A stretch of DNA of 64,000 bases, taken from contig JBNKJS010000038.1 in NCBI GenBank assembly GCA_050291365.1, positions 32,302-96,301 on the forward strand. The letters run 5' to 3'. How positions within the stretch are numbered: the first letter of the stretch is position 1; the number at the start of each line of letters is the position of its first letter. Both the position numbers and the translations under genes were made by a program. This document shows positions 25,127 to 34,317 of this stretch, piece by piece. The DNA comes from JAAGZL01 sp050291365. GTDB taxonomy: Bacteria > Pseudomonadota > Gammaproteobacteria > Chromatiales > Chromatiaceae. The notes under the pieces are model-generated. The model had not been told where the DNA came from, searched no databases, and saw only the letters and a program-made list of their open reading frames with translations.

Positions 25127-25756
25127 TTAACTTAACTTACGAATCAAACGCGCTGGAACTCCAGCATAAACAGAATCAGGTTCAAGGTCATTCATTACTA
25201 CCGCATTGGCGCCTACATGAACATTGTTCCCAATCGCCAAATCTCCAAGCACCTTAGCACCGGCATAAATAATTACATTATCACCTATACTAACCTTCTG
25301 TTTGGCTCCATCTTGAATGCTCTGCCCGATCGTCACCCCCTGGTAAACCAGGAAATTATCTCCGATATCATAGCGAGGACCAATAACAACTCCCACCCCA
25401 TGTATAATTCTAAATCCTGCACCTATGCTGGTACTGTAATACAACTCCATACCGGTTCTTTTTCGCATCAAAACAGACAAAAAAGGCAACAGTTGATGGT
25501 TTTTGTCACATAGATAGTGCGCCCTGGATAGACGATAGTAAAAAATAGCCTCTATGGTTGGATCTAATTGTAATAGCTGAAACAACCTCGAATCCAATGG
25601 AGCGGAAAAATGATTGTACTTAGCACATATATCTGTCAACAGAACATCTTCAATGCCATGAAAAAACTCATACGAGTCATCAAGCAGTTCCTTTGGGTAC
25701 TCAATGAACTCTCTTTGAAACAGCCAGTGCATATACTGTATATAAGCATCTCGCAT
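25127..25756 (-). CDS. Serine O-acetyltransferase-like hexapeptide protein
   Basis: This 209-residue protein has a helical N-terminal domain and a C-terminal hexapeptide helix (GAGFRIIHGVGVVIGPRYDIGDNF near 113) closely resembling CysE, including the histidine of the IIHGVG motif. The end GVPARLIRKLS is typical of O-acetyltransferases. In this setting it more likely acetylates a sugar than serine, though free cysteine synthesis is not excluded. The ATG at 25756 with GAGGA 8 bases upstream beats a TTG 15 bases earlier. It lies between legB and a surface-carbohydrate gene, 20-50 bases from each. Confidence 0.75.
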   Translation of the reverse strand: MRDAYIQYMHWLFQREFIEYPKELLDDSYEFFHGIEDVLLTDICAKYNHFSAPLDSRLFQLLQLDPTIEAIFYYRLSRAHYLCDKNHQLLPFLSVLMRKRTGMELYYSTSIGAGFRIIHGVGVVIGPRYDIGDNFLVYQGVTIGQSIQDGAKQKVSIGDNVIIYAGAKVLGDLAIGNNVHVGANAVVMNDLEPDSVYAGVPARLIRKLS

Positions 25757-25805
25757 ACAATCATTCCTCAAGCATAAAAAAGTCTATCCACTAAAAATAT
25801 AATAA

Positions 25806-27224
25806 TTAATCCTGCCTCTGCTTCGAAATGCAAAACAGATCGCCCACAACCTGGCGTATATCTAAATCAGCAAATTGACCTGTAAGCTCATCATATTTTT
25901 TCACCAAATCTTGCACCTCTTCCTTGGTAGCGCCTGGCCACTTTTGCGCTGACCTCTTCTTATTATCGATTTTTCTAGAACGTAGAGCTCGACGCTTAGC
26001 TCTAACCCATTCATGCAATCTAACCTTTAACGCCTTCGGATTACTTAGAGTCAGATCTAACACATCGTCATTAAAAGTAACTTGATCAAACGCATTAACG
26101 ACTTTTTCGCTTGCAAACACCCCATCAAGGGAGCAGATATATTTTGCCACATCTCTATTATCCAACTCACATGCCCCCTGGTTAGCTATTGCACTTCGTA
26201 TAAACGAAATAAGGTCATCCTCATTATGCACAATCGGCCCTATATCAGTTGACGGAAGATTGTCCATCCGCTCATCATAATGTGGATGATAAGCGACCGA
26301 GCAACATTCCAAGAGCCTGGCCTCCATTCCAGTGGAACATCCCCAATGAAAAATAGCATCTGCAGCTAATAGCCATGGAGTAACGCTGCCCTCATAGACT
26401 ACATGCGCGTTATCTATACCCCTAATTGCTTCATGCCAAAACTCATGACGGTCTATTGGATGCGGCCGCACAACTAACGCATGTTGAGGAAACTCTTCTC
26501 TAATACGCTTAAGGACAGCTACAAAGGCATCCAGATTTGCTCGCTCATGCTTGATATGCTCAATAAAGCCCTGCTCTTCTTCCTTGTTCTTGATGTAGCC
26601 ATGACGCCACATCTTTTCCTTTGTGTAATCATCACCTCTTACATTTATTACTTCGGCAAAATTGGATGGTAATAATATGTATTTACCAAATCTTTTTCTT
26701 AGTTGCGATACCTCTTGGTCGAATAGACCTCTAAGCTCTCTTCGCAATAAATCGACTCGCGGAGTCCCGACCCCCAGCACCTTATTAGCCTGATCTGGAT
26801 ATGCGTCCCTTATCACATCTGCATTCGCTTCACTCCACGCAAACACATGATCCACTAGAGCTACCATCTCATGATTCATCCTGATTCGGAGCCAAATATC
26901 GCGATTAAGAAAAAGGCCAAGGCTTTCCTCATCATTAACACAAAGACGGTAACCTTGTGACCGCAACTTGTGTAACCGAGACTTGTATCTTACAGATATA
27001 TTCTTCTCCAATAACATCCCTCTCGGAAGACAGGAGATCCATCTGTTAATTACATCATAGTGACCAATCAGAACTGAATAGCCTCTCTCTGCAGCCATAC
27101 AAGCAAGAAAAACCTTTGCATCAAACTCTCTACATTTTGCTTCTACTGGCAACAGTAGCCAACGACGCAATCCCGTCTTAACCAGATTGCCATCAAAAGA
27201 GCTATTTGTTGAGATAGTACTCAT
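25806..27224 (-). CDS. Surface carbohydrate biosynthesis protein (GT-B-like)
   Basis: This 472-residue protein resembles the family annotated as surface carbohydrate biosynthesis proteins found beside nonulosonate genes (start LRRWLLLPVEAKCREFDAKVFLACMAAERGY). A region such as ALVVRPHPIDRHEFW near 242 and IFHWGCSTGMEARLLECCSVAYHP near 280 recalls the donor site of CDP-glycerol- or polysialyl-type GT-B transferases. It may transfer the activated nonulosonate, or modify it. The C-terminal 100 residues are basic. It is the first gene of the operon, 62 bases from the carbamoyltransferase stop. Confidence 0.65.
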   Translation of the reverse strand: MSTISTNSSFDGNLVKTGLRRWLLLPVEAKCREFDAKVFLACMAAERGYSVLIGHYDVINRWISCLPRGMLLEKNISVRYKSRLHKLRSQGYRLCVNDEESLGLFLNRDIWLRIRMNHEMVALVDHVFAWSEANADVIRDAYPDQANKVLGVGTPRVDLLRRELRGLFDQEVSQLRKRFGKYILLPSNFAEVINVRGDDYTKEKMWRHGYIKNKEEEQGFIEHIKHERANLDAFVAVLKRIREEFPQHALVVRPHPIDRHEFWHEAIRGIDNAHVVYEGSVTPWLLAADAIFHWGCSTGMEARLLECCSVAYHPHYDERMDNLPSTDIGPIVHNEDDLISFIRSAIANQGACELDNRDVAKYICSLDGVFASEKVVNAFDQVTFNDDVLDLTLSNPKALKVRLHEWVRAKRRALRSRKIDNKKRSAQKWPGATKEEVQDLVKKYDELTGQFADLDIRQVVGDLFCISKQRQD

Positions 27225-27285
27225 CTAATATCACCTTGCTCAAACTTCTTAATTATTGCAGCTAAGCAAATCAAACCTATGCGTA

Positions 27286-29013
27286 TTAATTCTTTACCAC
27301 CAATACGTCTTCCATGATCAGATACTCAAGATCCGATCCATAAAACATGTTCAACGCATCAGTAGGCGAGCACACCATCGGCTCACCACGTCTATTAAGC
27401 GAAGTGTTCAACACCACACCATTGCCGGTGTGCTTTTCCAGCTCTTCGATCAGCTCATAATAGCGCGAATTGGTCTCTCTGGTGACCACTTGTGCCCTGG
27501 CGGTACCGTCCTCATGCACTACCTCAGGCACTCGATCTGCCCAGCCATCAGCCACATCAAAGGTAAAGGTCATGTATGGAGCTGGGTGCTCAGTCTTTAA
27601 CATCTCAGGAGCAACACGATCTAGCATGCTGGGACAGAACGGACGCCAGCGCTCACGATACTTGATCTGTTCGTTGATGCGTTCGGCAATCCCGCCAACA
27701 TTCGGTGCACCCAGGATAGAGCGATTACCCAGGGCACGCGGACCAAACTCCATACGACCCTGAAACCAGGAGAGCGGATTCCCATCCGCCAGGATCTGCG
27801 CAGCACGTTGCGGGACATTTTCGATGCGCTCCCACTTTGGCTTTTTCTCATGCTGCTCGCAGGCCTCGATGCACTGTTCATTGGTATAGCTTGGGCCTAG
27901 ATAGGCGTGCTGCATGGGCTGGACCTTATCGCCCAACTCGTTTGCAACATATGATGCAGCACCAATAGCGGTACCAGCATCTGATGCTGCTGGCTGCACA
28001 AACAGCTCATCCACATCAGGCAGGGCGATGATTCTCTGATTCAGTTTTACATTAAGGGCCACACCACCGGCAAAACAGATCTTGCCGCTCTCTTTAATGA
28101 TATCTCCCAGATAGTGGTCTATCAGCCCCAGTGAGACATCCTCCAGCAACTGCTGAATAGATGCGGCATAATCGATATATGGATCATCGATCGCATCACC
28201 TTCGCGTTTCGGCCCCAGCCACTCAATCAGTTCGGGGCTGAAGTAATAGCCCTTTCCATCCTTATCTTTGTAACGTCTAGGGCCTATCACGTTGACCAGC
28301 TTGGTATTTATACGAAAAGACTCTTTGTCATAGTCGATCAAGCGGGAAAAATCGAAACGCTTGGGATCGCCATAGGGGGCCATCCCCATCACCTTGAACT
28401 CTCCGTCCAGCATCTCAAAACCTAGATACTCGGTCATGGCGCCGTACATACCGCCAAGAGAGTCCGGATCGTAGAACTCTTTTATCTTATGAATCTTGCC
28501 ATTTTCGCCATAGCCAAAAAAGGTGGTGGCATATTCGCCCTTGCCATCGATACCAAGGATGGCTACCTTGCCGTCAAAGCCACTCAGGTGATAGGCGCTA
28601 CTGGCGTGGGCTAGATGGTGCTCTACCGGCATGACCCTGGCGTTACCTCCGCCGATATTTAGATCAGATATCAATTTATCTAACTGACGCATATTGCGGC
28701 GAAAGCGGCGATTGCCATTAAATATCCCAAGAAGGGTCCTGTCCGGCGAATACCAGTGACGCCTCGCATAGTGCCAGCGTGCAGGGCTGGTTAAGGGGAT
28801 CTCAGCGTAGGGAAACGTCACTACATCCACATCTTCCGGTCTAATACCGGCAAATTCGAGACAGAACTTAGTCGCCTCGTAGGGAAAGCGACCTTTGGCA
28901 TGCTTGTCTCGTATAAAACGCTCTTCTTCTGCTGCAGCCACCAGTTCGCCATCGATAAAAAGTGCCGCTGATGGGTCGTGACTGACCGCGCCGGATATAC
29001 CCAGTATTTTCAT
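27286..29013 (-). CDS. Carbamoyltransferase, NodU/CmcH family (WapO-like)
   Basis: This 575-residue enzyme has the family start ILGISGAVSHDPSAALFIDGELVAAAEEERF, the HHLAHASSAY block near 131 that binds metal and carbamoyl-AMP, DGKGEYATTFFGY near 155, FAGGVALNVKLNQ near 312 and RMEFGPRALGNRSI near 416. It carries a carbamoyl group from carbamoyl phosphate via ATP to a sugar hydroxyl. Its place at the end of the core-kinase run matches the carbamoyltransferase of the Pseudomonas LPS-core locus, which acts on the second heptose. The length is normal and the key histidines are present. Confidence 0.9.
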   Translation of the reverse strand: MKILGISGAVSHDPSAALFIDGELVAAAEEERFIRDKHAKGRFPYEATKFCLEFAGIRPEDVDVVTFPYAEIPLTSPARWHYARRHWYSPDRTLLGIFNGNRRFRRNMRQLDKLISDLNIGGGNARVMPVEHHLAHASSAYHLSGFDGKVAILGIDGKGEYATTFFGYGENGKIHKIKEFYDPDSLGGMYGAMTEYLGFEMLDGEFKVMGMAPYGDPKRFDFSRLIDYDKESFRINTKLVNVIGPRRYKDKDGKGYYFSPELIEWLGPKREGDAIDDPYIDYAASIQQLLEDVSLGLIDHYLGDIIKESGKICFAGGVALNVKLNQRIIALPDVDELFVQPAASDAGTAIGAASYVANELGDKVQPMQHAYLGPSYTNEQCIEACEQHEKKPKWERIENVPQRAAQILADGNPLSWFQGRMEFGPRALGNRSILGAPNVGGIAERINEQIKYRERWRPFCPSMLDRVAPEMLKTEHPAPYMTFTFDVADGWADRVPEVVHEDGTARAQVVTRETNSRYYELIEELEKHTGNGVVLNTSLNRRGEPMVCSPTDALNMFYGSDLEYLIMEDVLVVKN

Positions 29014-29034
29014 TTTTCAGGATTCATTTAACTT

Positions 29035-29058
29035 AAAAAGCCCCGAGTTATTCAGGGC
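29035..29058 (-). terminator. Rho-independent terminator after the core-kinase operon
   Basis: On the minus strand GCCCTGA, a five-base loop and TCGGGGC pair over seven base pairs (one G-T pair), followed by five T. It lies 47 bases after the stop of the tandem-kinase gene and just before the carbamoyltransferase start, so the carbamoyltransferase probably has its own promoter. Confidence 0.75.
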
Positions 29059-29104
29059 GTTACGGTTATTATGCCATGTACTTCTGACAAAATCCCAAAA
29101 CCGC

Positions 29105-30502
29105 CTAATCCCATTCCAGCCCTTGGGCCTTCAACTCGTCCCTGAACAAGGCAAACAACTCGGGCAATTCTTTCCAATTTCGCATAAAACGCCTTACATC
29201 ACTCCTCCAGAACCAGCGAAATCTTGGGCCATCTCGGTGTTTTTTCATAGAATCCAGATCGATCAGCACCACTTCCCCGTCCACTACAAACCAGTTAGCT
29301 ATCTTCAGATCACCGTGAGTTATGCGGTGGGCATGTAATTGCGCAAACATCCCCGCCACCTCTCTTGCCATCATCTTCAGATCAGACTCGCTCCTAGCTT
29401 CATCTAAAAGCCAATAGTAGAGACATATCCCATCTATCTTTTCTGCCAAAAAATAAGATACTTTGTTGCCGCCGCTATTAACCTCCAGCGCTGCAACTGG
29501 ACGCGGGGTGGAAATACCATAAAAACCCAAAAGATGGGCATTCTCCCACGAGGACAAAGCCCTGCCACGCATAAGTTTCTGCAGTATGTTCTTTAGCCAT
29601 CCCCGGTCATTATAGCGCTTGACCACCACCGGCAGATCACCCGCCTGCGCTGCCCATACCGTACAGGAGGAGCCATTCTTGAGCGCCTTCTCTCTACCAG
29701 GAAAGCTGGCATCTGGATCAGCCAACAGAAGGTCCAGCTCAGGCCCGGCATCACTCCTGGTAACAATCTCCAGTCTTTGGGGTGACTCTAGATATCTTAT
29801 AGCAGTGCAATCACGAAAGAGCTTGCTCCTGAATTTCTCCCAGCGCTGCTCCCTTGCCTGCTTGATCTGCTGCAACAGATAATCAACGCCAGGACCTTGC
29901 TCCAACCCTCTTTGCGCCAAGTAAAGGTCATACAGACCCGGCGCTAATGCCGTCCACCTGGGTAGAAGCTGAGCAAAAAAAAGCGCCAGATTATCCAGCC
30001 CGGTCTTAAGCTCCAGCTCCCCTTCAACCACACTGACGCCAGCCCCATCCAGACTGTAGATCTGCCCTGCTGAGATCACAAAGTTATCTAGATGCAGATC
30101 AGCCTGGCACACTCCTGACCTATGATGTCCCGCCAAGACAACAACCATATCCCGTAGCAGCTGTTCACTTGCAGCAGCATCCGCCACATCCCAGGCGGCT
30201 CTAAAGCTTACCGCTTCTGGCAATCGGGTCAGCAAGATCAGCGGAAACCCCTCATCACCAACCACCCCGGCATAGAGCAACTCTGCCGTAAGGATGCCGC
30301 GCTGCTGGAAGGCATTTATACCGTCCAGCTCCCGCTGCCAATGCCTCTGTCGCCTTCCCGGGTCAAGATATAGCTTGGCAAAAACCGCGGACCCATCCAG
30401 ATCCCCCAGAAACACCTGACGTTTCCCCGGCAGCAGGCGTACTGTCTCAATACAGGTGAGAACGCGCCCATCCTCTAACCGAATCTGTTCGCCGCTATCC
30501 AT
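29105..30502 (-). CDS. Tandem lipopolysaccharide-core kinase with two kinase-like domains
   Basis: The protein of about 465 residues holds two atypical kinase domains. The first (about 1-240) has AVFAKLYLDPG with the nucleotide-binding Lys, CQADLHLDNFV as catalytic loop and IYSLDGAGV as the metal motif. The second (about 250-465) has VVVKRYNDRGW, ITHGDLKIANW and VVLIDLDSM. Both sets of catalytic residues are present. It resembles the PA5006-type protein of the Pseudomonas LPS-core locus and would phosphorylate core sugars such as heptose or Kdo at the inner membrane. I use the ATG at 30502, which has GGAGG ten bases upstream; an ATG 9 bases earlier sits too close to that site. Confidence 0.78.
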   Translation of the reverse strand: MDSGEQIRLEDGRVLTCIETVRLLPGKRQVFLGDLDGSAVFAKLYLDPGRRQRHWQRELDGINAFQQRGILTAELLYAGVVGDEGFPLILLTRLPEAVSFRAAWDVADAAASEQLLRDMVVVLAGHHRSGVCQADLHLDNFVISAGQIYSLDGAGVSVVEGELELKTGLDNLALFFAQLLPRWTALAPGLYDLYLAQRGLEQGPGVDYLLQQIKQAREQRWEKFRSKLFRDCTAIRYLESPQRLEIVTRSDAGPELDLLLADPDASFPGREKALKNGSSCTVWAAQAGDLPVVVKRYNDRGWLKNILQKLMRGRALSSWENAHLLGFYGISTPRPVAALEVNSGGNKVSYFLAEKIDGICLYYWLLDEARSESDLKMMAREVAGMFAQLHAHRITHGDLKIANWFVVDGEVVLIDLDSMKKHRDGPRFRWFWRSDVRRFMRNWKELPELFALFRDELKAQGLEWD

Positions 30503-31295
30503 CCCTAGCATGCCTCCGTAAAAAGGCAGTTCGTCTGCTTGCCAGACGTGAATAGAGAGAATGGCCAGCCCCTGTTAACCGGGACGTTTCCAGATAGGTC
30601 TTTAGAAAGCGCAACCTATCGGTATGACTCCAATACTGAGCACGCCGATTGAGGCTATCAAGATCCCTGCGCGACGCCTGTGCGACAGTGGCCACAGACC
30701 TCATCTTTTCCAGATCAATGAAGGCCACATCTGGAACTCTGCCTTCAACCAGACGCACAAACACATGTTTCGGATGCAACGAATTATGTACCAGCTTCTG
30801 TTCATGCATTTGCCGTATGACACCGGCAAGCGTTGTTATCAATTTTCTTCTTATTGAAACACTCTTGCCCCAACCCTCTTCAGCCCATTCGTTCATTATC
30901 TCATTCATGGGTCGAAATCCCACCAGTTCCCTGGTGACCAGTATTGCGCGCTGCTTCCCTTCTATTTTTCGCTGCCCGTAGTAGAGGGGGTCCAATGTCG
31001 GAACCCCGGCCTGCCGCAGCTGCAGTATGTTCTTTATCTCACCGGCAAATGTTGGTTCGCCAAATATGGGATTGCGCAGGGTACGGCGGGTATGGTTCTC
31101 CTGCCTCTTTAAAAAAACCGCCTCTTTATCCCCTCCGGGCAGATCCAACTCAACCCGGGCTACGCCGCTCCAACCACCCCGCCTTTCATTAGGCGGCTCA
31201 AACCAGTCGGCCTGCAGCTCCCATAGATCATCAAATCCATCCAGATCATTAAAGCGCAGGATATGCTCCCACTCGGGGGTAATGTACTCCTTCAC
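30495..31295 (-). CDS. LPS-core kinase, WapP/Kdo-kinase-like
   Basis: This 266-residue atypical kinase has the nucleotide-binding Lys in AVFLKRQENH near 62, the Glu helix, the catalytic loop LVHNSLHPKHVFV near 170 (HRD replaced by HNS, as in some core kinases) and the metal-binding FIDLEKMR near 192. It is likely one of the enzymes that phosphorylate inner-core heptose, as WapP does in Pseudomonas. The start is GTG at 31295, overlapping the waaP stop by 4 bases. The Asp of the catalytic loop is not obvious, which is common in this family but leaves activity uncertain. Confidence 0.78.
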   Translation of the reverse strand: MKEYITPEWEHILRFNDLDGFDDLWELQADWFEPPNERRGGWSGVARVELDLPGGDKEAVFLKRQENHTRRTLRNPIFGEPTFAGEIKNILQLRQAGVPTLDPLYYGQRKIEGKQRAILVTRELVGFRPMNEIMNEWAEEGWGKSVSIRRKLITTLAGVIRQMHEQKLVHNSLHPKHVFVRLVEGRVPDVAFIDLEKMRSVATVAQASRRDLDSLNRRAQYWSHTDRLRFLKTYLETSRLTGAGHSLYSRLASRRTAFLRRHARDG

Positions 31296-32101
31296 GCCCC
31301 AACCTCTTTGGGCTTGGGCGCAGGCCGGGTCGCATCCAGGGCGTTGGCCCTGGTCTCTACCTCAGACCAAAACACCCCATCCTGTTTCAGGGTTTTTCGC
31401 AAGGATGCATCTTTGTAGATACGCATAAAGCGAAATAGATCTCGCTTGGTCAGACCAAGCAACATGGCCGAAAACCAGAGCGAACCAATATCCTTCACCA
31501 CCCAGCGTCTCGGTGTACTGCTCCGCACCTGCACCCGATGCAGGTCGATTACATGCAGATGCAGATTGGACTCTGAGCCATCCCACGGCTGTTGTAACAT
31601 GAAGTGGCACAGATAGAAGTCACGATGATTAACCCCGTTTTCGTGCATGGTACGGGCGATCTGGGCCAGCCTCTTAATCAGGTTCCATTTTGTTGCTGGA
31701 GCAGGAGGGTTGGCCTGCCAATCCTCGCAATATCGTTCCAGACTTACACACCCTTGTAGCTCTTCTGTTATCAGCAAAGAGTCGATTGCCGCCGGATTCC
31801 ACCCCTCCTGCCCATAGGCTACTGGGGTCATGGTCTCTACCCCCAGCTCCTGCAAACGATGGATGGCCCGCCACTCATTGCCGGCACCAACTATTGGGGG
31901 GCGCAGTTGCAGCAGATTCTTGATGATCTCACGCCATCCTACGCCGTGATGGCACTTGATAAAAAAACCTCGGCCATCCCTCTCTATTCTGAATGTGCGC
32001 CGATTCTGGATACGCTTGAACACCTCACCATTGAGCACACAGAACTCTTCCAGAGATGTTTCTGGAAAGCAGGATCTATATTGATCATATAGTTTCAGCA
32101 T
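31292..32101 (-). CDS. waaP: LPS heptose I kinase
   Basis: This 269-residue kinase shows the WaaP pattern: FFIKCHHGVGWREIIKNLLQLRPP near 47 with the nucleotide-binding Lys, VGAGNEWRAIHRL near 71, the catalytic loop VNHRDFYLCHFML near 158 and LHVIDLHRVQ near 180. WaaP phosphorylates heptose I of the inner core using ATP, a step needed for outer-membrane stability in several species. It lies between waaG and the WapP-like kinase with overlaps of 4-7 bases, matching the Pseudomonas order. The length is typical (about 265 residues). Confidence 0.9.
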   Translation of the reverse strand: MLKLYDQYRSCFPETSLEEFCVLNGEVFKRIQNRRTFRIERDGRGFFIKCHHGVGWREIIKNLLQLRPPIVGAGNEWRAIHRLQELGVETMTPVAYGQEGWNPAAIDSLLITEELQGCVSLERYCEDWQANPPAPATKWNLIKRLAQIARTMHENGVNHRDFYLCHFMLQQPWDGSESNLHLHVIDLHRVQVRSSTPRRWVVKDIGSLWFSAMLLGLTKRDLFRFMRIYKDASLRKTLKQDGVFWSEVETRANALDATRPAPKPKEVGA

Positions 32102-33231
32102 TCAGCACTATTCCGCTCAGCACGTTCAATTATCACATCTGCCGCCCGCTCAATCAGGCTATATAGATCGGTATTCTCGCAATAGTTGGGACCCTTGACC
32201 ATCCACGACTCGCGGGAATTGGACTCCAGAAACTCCCGCAGACTGCTATTGAGCCGCTGCTGCTCGAATGGTTCAGGAATCGTGATGCCTGCATCCGCCG
32301 CCGCAACATGCTTGGCAAAACCGCAGTTCTCGGTCACCAGCACCGGCAGGCCGCATATCATCGCCTCGATCAAGACAGTTCCGGTATTCTCGCTGCGGGG
32401 GGCATGGATCAGGTAATCGGCGCCGCGATAGAAACGGCTCACATCATCTCTGGTCCCGGCAAACAAGACTCTATCAGCTACCTTTAGACGCGCAGCCAGT
32501 CGCATCAGAGGCCCATCCTTGCCATGCCCCACCACAACCAGTTTACATCTGTTTCTCAGTGTATCCGGCAGTGAAGCAAGGGCCTGAATAACCCGGTCTA
32601 TCCCCTTGGTACGAAAACGGGAGCCGACCGCTAATAACATCAGCTCGTCATCGGCGACCCCAAACTCTTCTCTTATTTCTACCCTATCCTTAGGGGCGTC
32701 TTTACTTATCAAACGCTCGCGGTTTATCCCAGGGGGCAGCAGATGAAAACGCTCAGGCTCGGTCCCATAGTGCCGGATGAATTTCTCTCTCTCTTGATGG
32801 GCGATCAGCATCAACTCGGTTGTAGCACCTGGCCTGAAAAGGGACTCTTCCTGACGGTAGAAGGCCCTGTACCTAGGCAACAGTTTGTAAAGGGGATGCT
32901 TGGTCTCTTCTGCCCGCGCCGCATAGCAGGGATCAGCCGCATAATAGACATCCAGCCCCGGCAGCTTGGTGAACCCTACCCGGCAGTCATACCCCTTCCC
33001 TACAATGGCCTCGGCAAAGCGCTCCGCCAACAGATCATTACTGCGATGGTTGGTGGATGCCTTGGTATCCAGCTCGATCACACCTATATTGTCCGGCCTC
33101 TCTCCCTGCCACTCCCCGGTGTAGATGTCCACCTGATGCCCCCTGGCAACACAGGCCTGGGCTATGCGCAACAGCGAGCGCTGCATGCCGCCGAATGGAA
33201 ACCAGAGCGAGACCACAAAGGCGAATCTCAT
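32095..33231 (-). CDS. waaG: LPS core glucosyltransferase I
   Basis: This 378-residue GT4 enzyme has a WaaG-like start (MRFAFVVSLWFPFGGMQRSLLRIA), the LMLIAHQEREKFIRHYG block near 150, VGSRFRTKGIDRVI near 205 and the donor site HAPRSENTGTVLIEAMICG near 285. It adds glucose (or another hexose) to heptose II of the core. The ATG at 33231 overlaps the upstream stop as ATGA; a start 39 bases earlier would overlap far more. The order waaC-waaG-waaP matches the Pseudomonas core locus. Confidence 0.88.
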   Translation of the reverse strand: MRFAFVVSLWFPFGGMQRSLLRIAQACVARGHQVDIYTGEWQGERPDNIGVIELDTKASTNHRSNDLLAERFAEAIVGKGYDCRVGFTKLPGLDVYYAADPCYAARAEETKHPLYKLLPRYRAFYRQEESLFRPGATTELMLIAHQEREKFIRHYGTEPERFHLLPPGINRERLISKDAPKDRVEIREEFGVADDELMLLAVGSRFRTKGIDRVIQALASLPDTLRNRCKLVVVGHGKDGPLMRLAARLKVADRVLFAGTRDDVSRFYRGADYLIHAPRSENTGTVLIEAMICGLPVLVTENCGFAKHVAAADAGITIPEPFEQQRLNSSLREFLESNSRESWMVKGPNYCENTDLYSLIERAADVIIERAERNSAEC

Positions 33232-34253
33232 CCAGATACCTCTGCCATCCTGGATTCGAGTGCCGCCCACACCTTCTCTGGAGGCAGATCTTCAAAGCAG
33301 GCTGGAACAACTTTTGAGGACTCTAAGTAACTACACGCCTTCTGCATACATGGGGCGCATTCAAATTCCGCCTGTAGATTTGTCTGTAACCGTCCCACTG
33401 CTCCGGTAAGGCCGGTCTTGGTCGGTCCGTATAGGGTCACTGCTGGAAGTGATAGGGCCGCCGCCAGATGGGCAAGTCCAGAATCGACACCGACAACACC
33501 TGAAGCACCAGCCAGTTTTTCTTTCATCTCACTAAGTGAGAGCCTGGGCAAAAGCTCACCATGGCCAGATCTGCTTATGACCTGCTCCGCCCGCAGCCTC
33601 TCATCTTCACTACCCCAGGGCAGGAGAATTTGGAAACCTTTAGATGCGACAATCTTGGACAACTCCACCCAATACTCCACCGGCCAGAGCTTGGTTATCC
33701 AGGTGGTCCCATGCAGAAACACCAGATAGGGTTTATCTGAGTCGATTTGAGGCATCTTCGGGATACCATAATCAGGATCTTTCTCCGGCTTAGAGTAACC
33801 CAGGGCCTGGGCAAACAGGGAACGTACCCGTTCAATAGCATGCTGGTCACGCGCAACCCTTATGCCGCGTTGATAAAAACGCGCCGCCCCCGGCTCTCGG
33901 GCAGAGTCGGCATCTAACCCGACCGGAACTCCTCGTGCCATCTGCGCCAATATTGCGCTTTTGTACAACCCTTGGGCGTCTATGATCAGATCATAATCCC
34001 GTTGCTGCAGATCTCTGCGGAACGCCTTGATCTCACCATCACGCCAGGAGTTAATCCAGGCCTTGCGCCAGCGTCTAATCGCAACCGGAATCACCCGCTC
34101 TACTGCTGGATGCCAGGACGGCACCTCTGCGAAAGACTCTTCTGCCACCCAATCGAAACTGATGCCGGGAACCGCTCCCACCGCGTCGGTAACAGCCGGC
34201 AGGGTATGGATGAGATCCCCTAAAGACGATGTTTTTATAATCAGAACTTTCAA
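33228..34253 (-). CDS. waaC: LPS heptosyltransferase I
   Basis: This 341-residue GT9 enzyme starts VLIIKTSSLGDLIHTLPAVTDA, the WaaC N terminus, and contains YLVFLHGTTWITKLWP near 165 and the donor site VVGVDSGLAHLAAALSLPAVTLYGPT near 255. It transfers L,D-heptose from ADP-heptose to Kdo of lipid A-Kdo2. The start codon appears to be TTG at 34253. It follows the cysC gene by 64 bases, whereas in Pseudomonas waaF and waaC are direct neighbours. The C-terminal CAPCMQKACSY block contains two cysteines typical of this branch. Confidence 0.9.
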   Translation of the reverse strand: MKVLIIKTSSLGDLIHTLPAVTDAVGAVPGISFDWVAEESFAEVPSWHPAVERVIPVAIRRWRKAWINSWRDGEIKAFRRDLQQRDYDLIIDAQGLYKSAILAQMARGVPVGLDADSAREPGAARFYQRGIRVARDQHAIERVRSLFAQALGYSKPEKDPDYGIPKMPQIDSDKPYLVFLHGTTWITKLWPVEYWVELSKIVASKGFQILLPWGSEDERLRAEQVISRSGHGELLPRLSLSEMKEKLAGASGVVGVDSGLAHLAAALSLPAVTLYGPTKTGLTGAVGRLQTNLQAEFECAPCMQKACSYLESSKVVPACFEDLPPEKVWAALESRMAEVSG

Positions 34254-34317
34254 TGTGAGTCTAGGGCCTGTTTAAATGAAATGGCATTAGAGCTACTTTG
34301 AACACCTACCAGAAAAC

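Noticed and set aside
25127..25756. Cysteine-synthesis serine acetyltransferase (cysE)
   Set aside because: The sequence fits the family, but the location in the nonulosonate operon makes a sugar role more likely, so the symbol was withheld.
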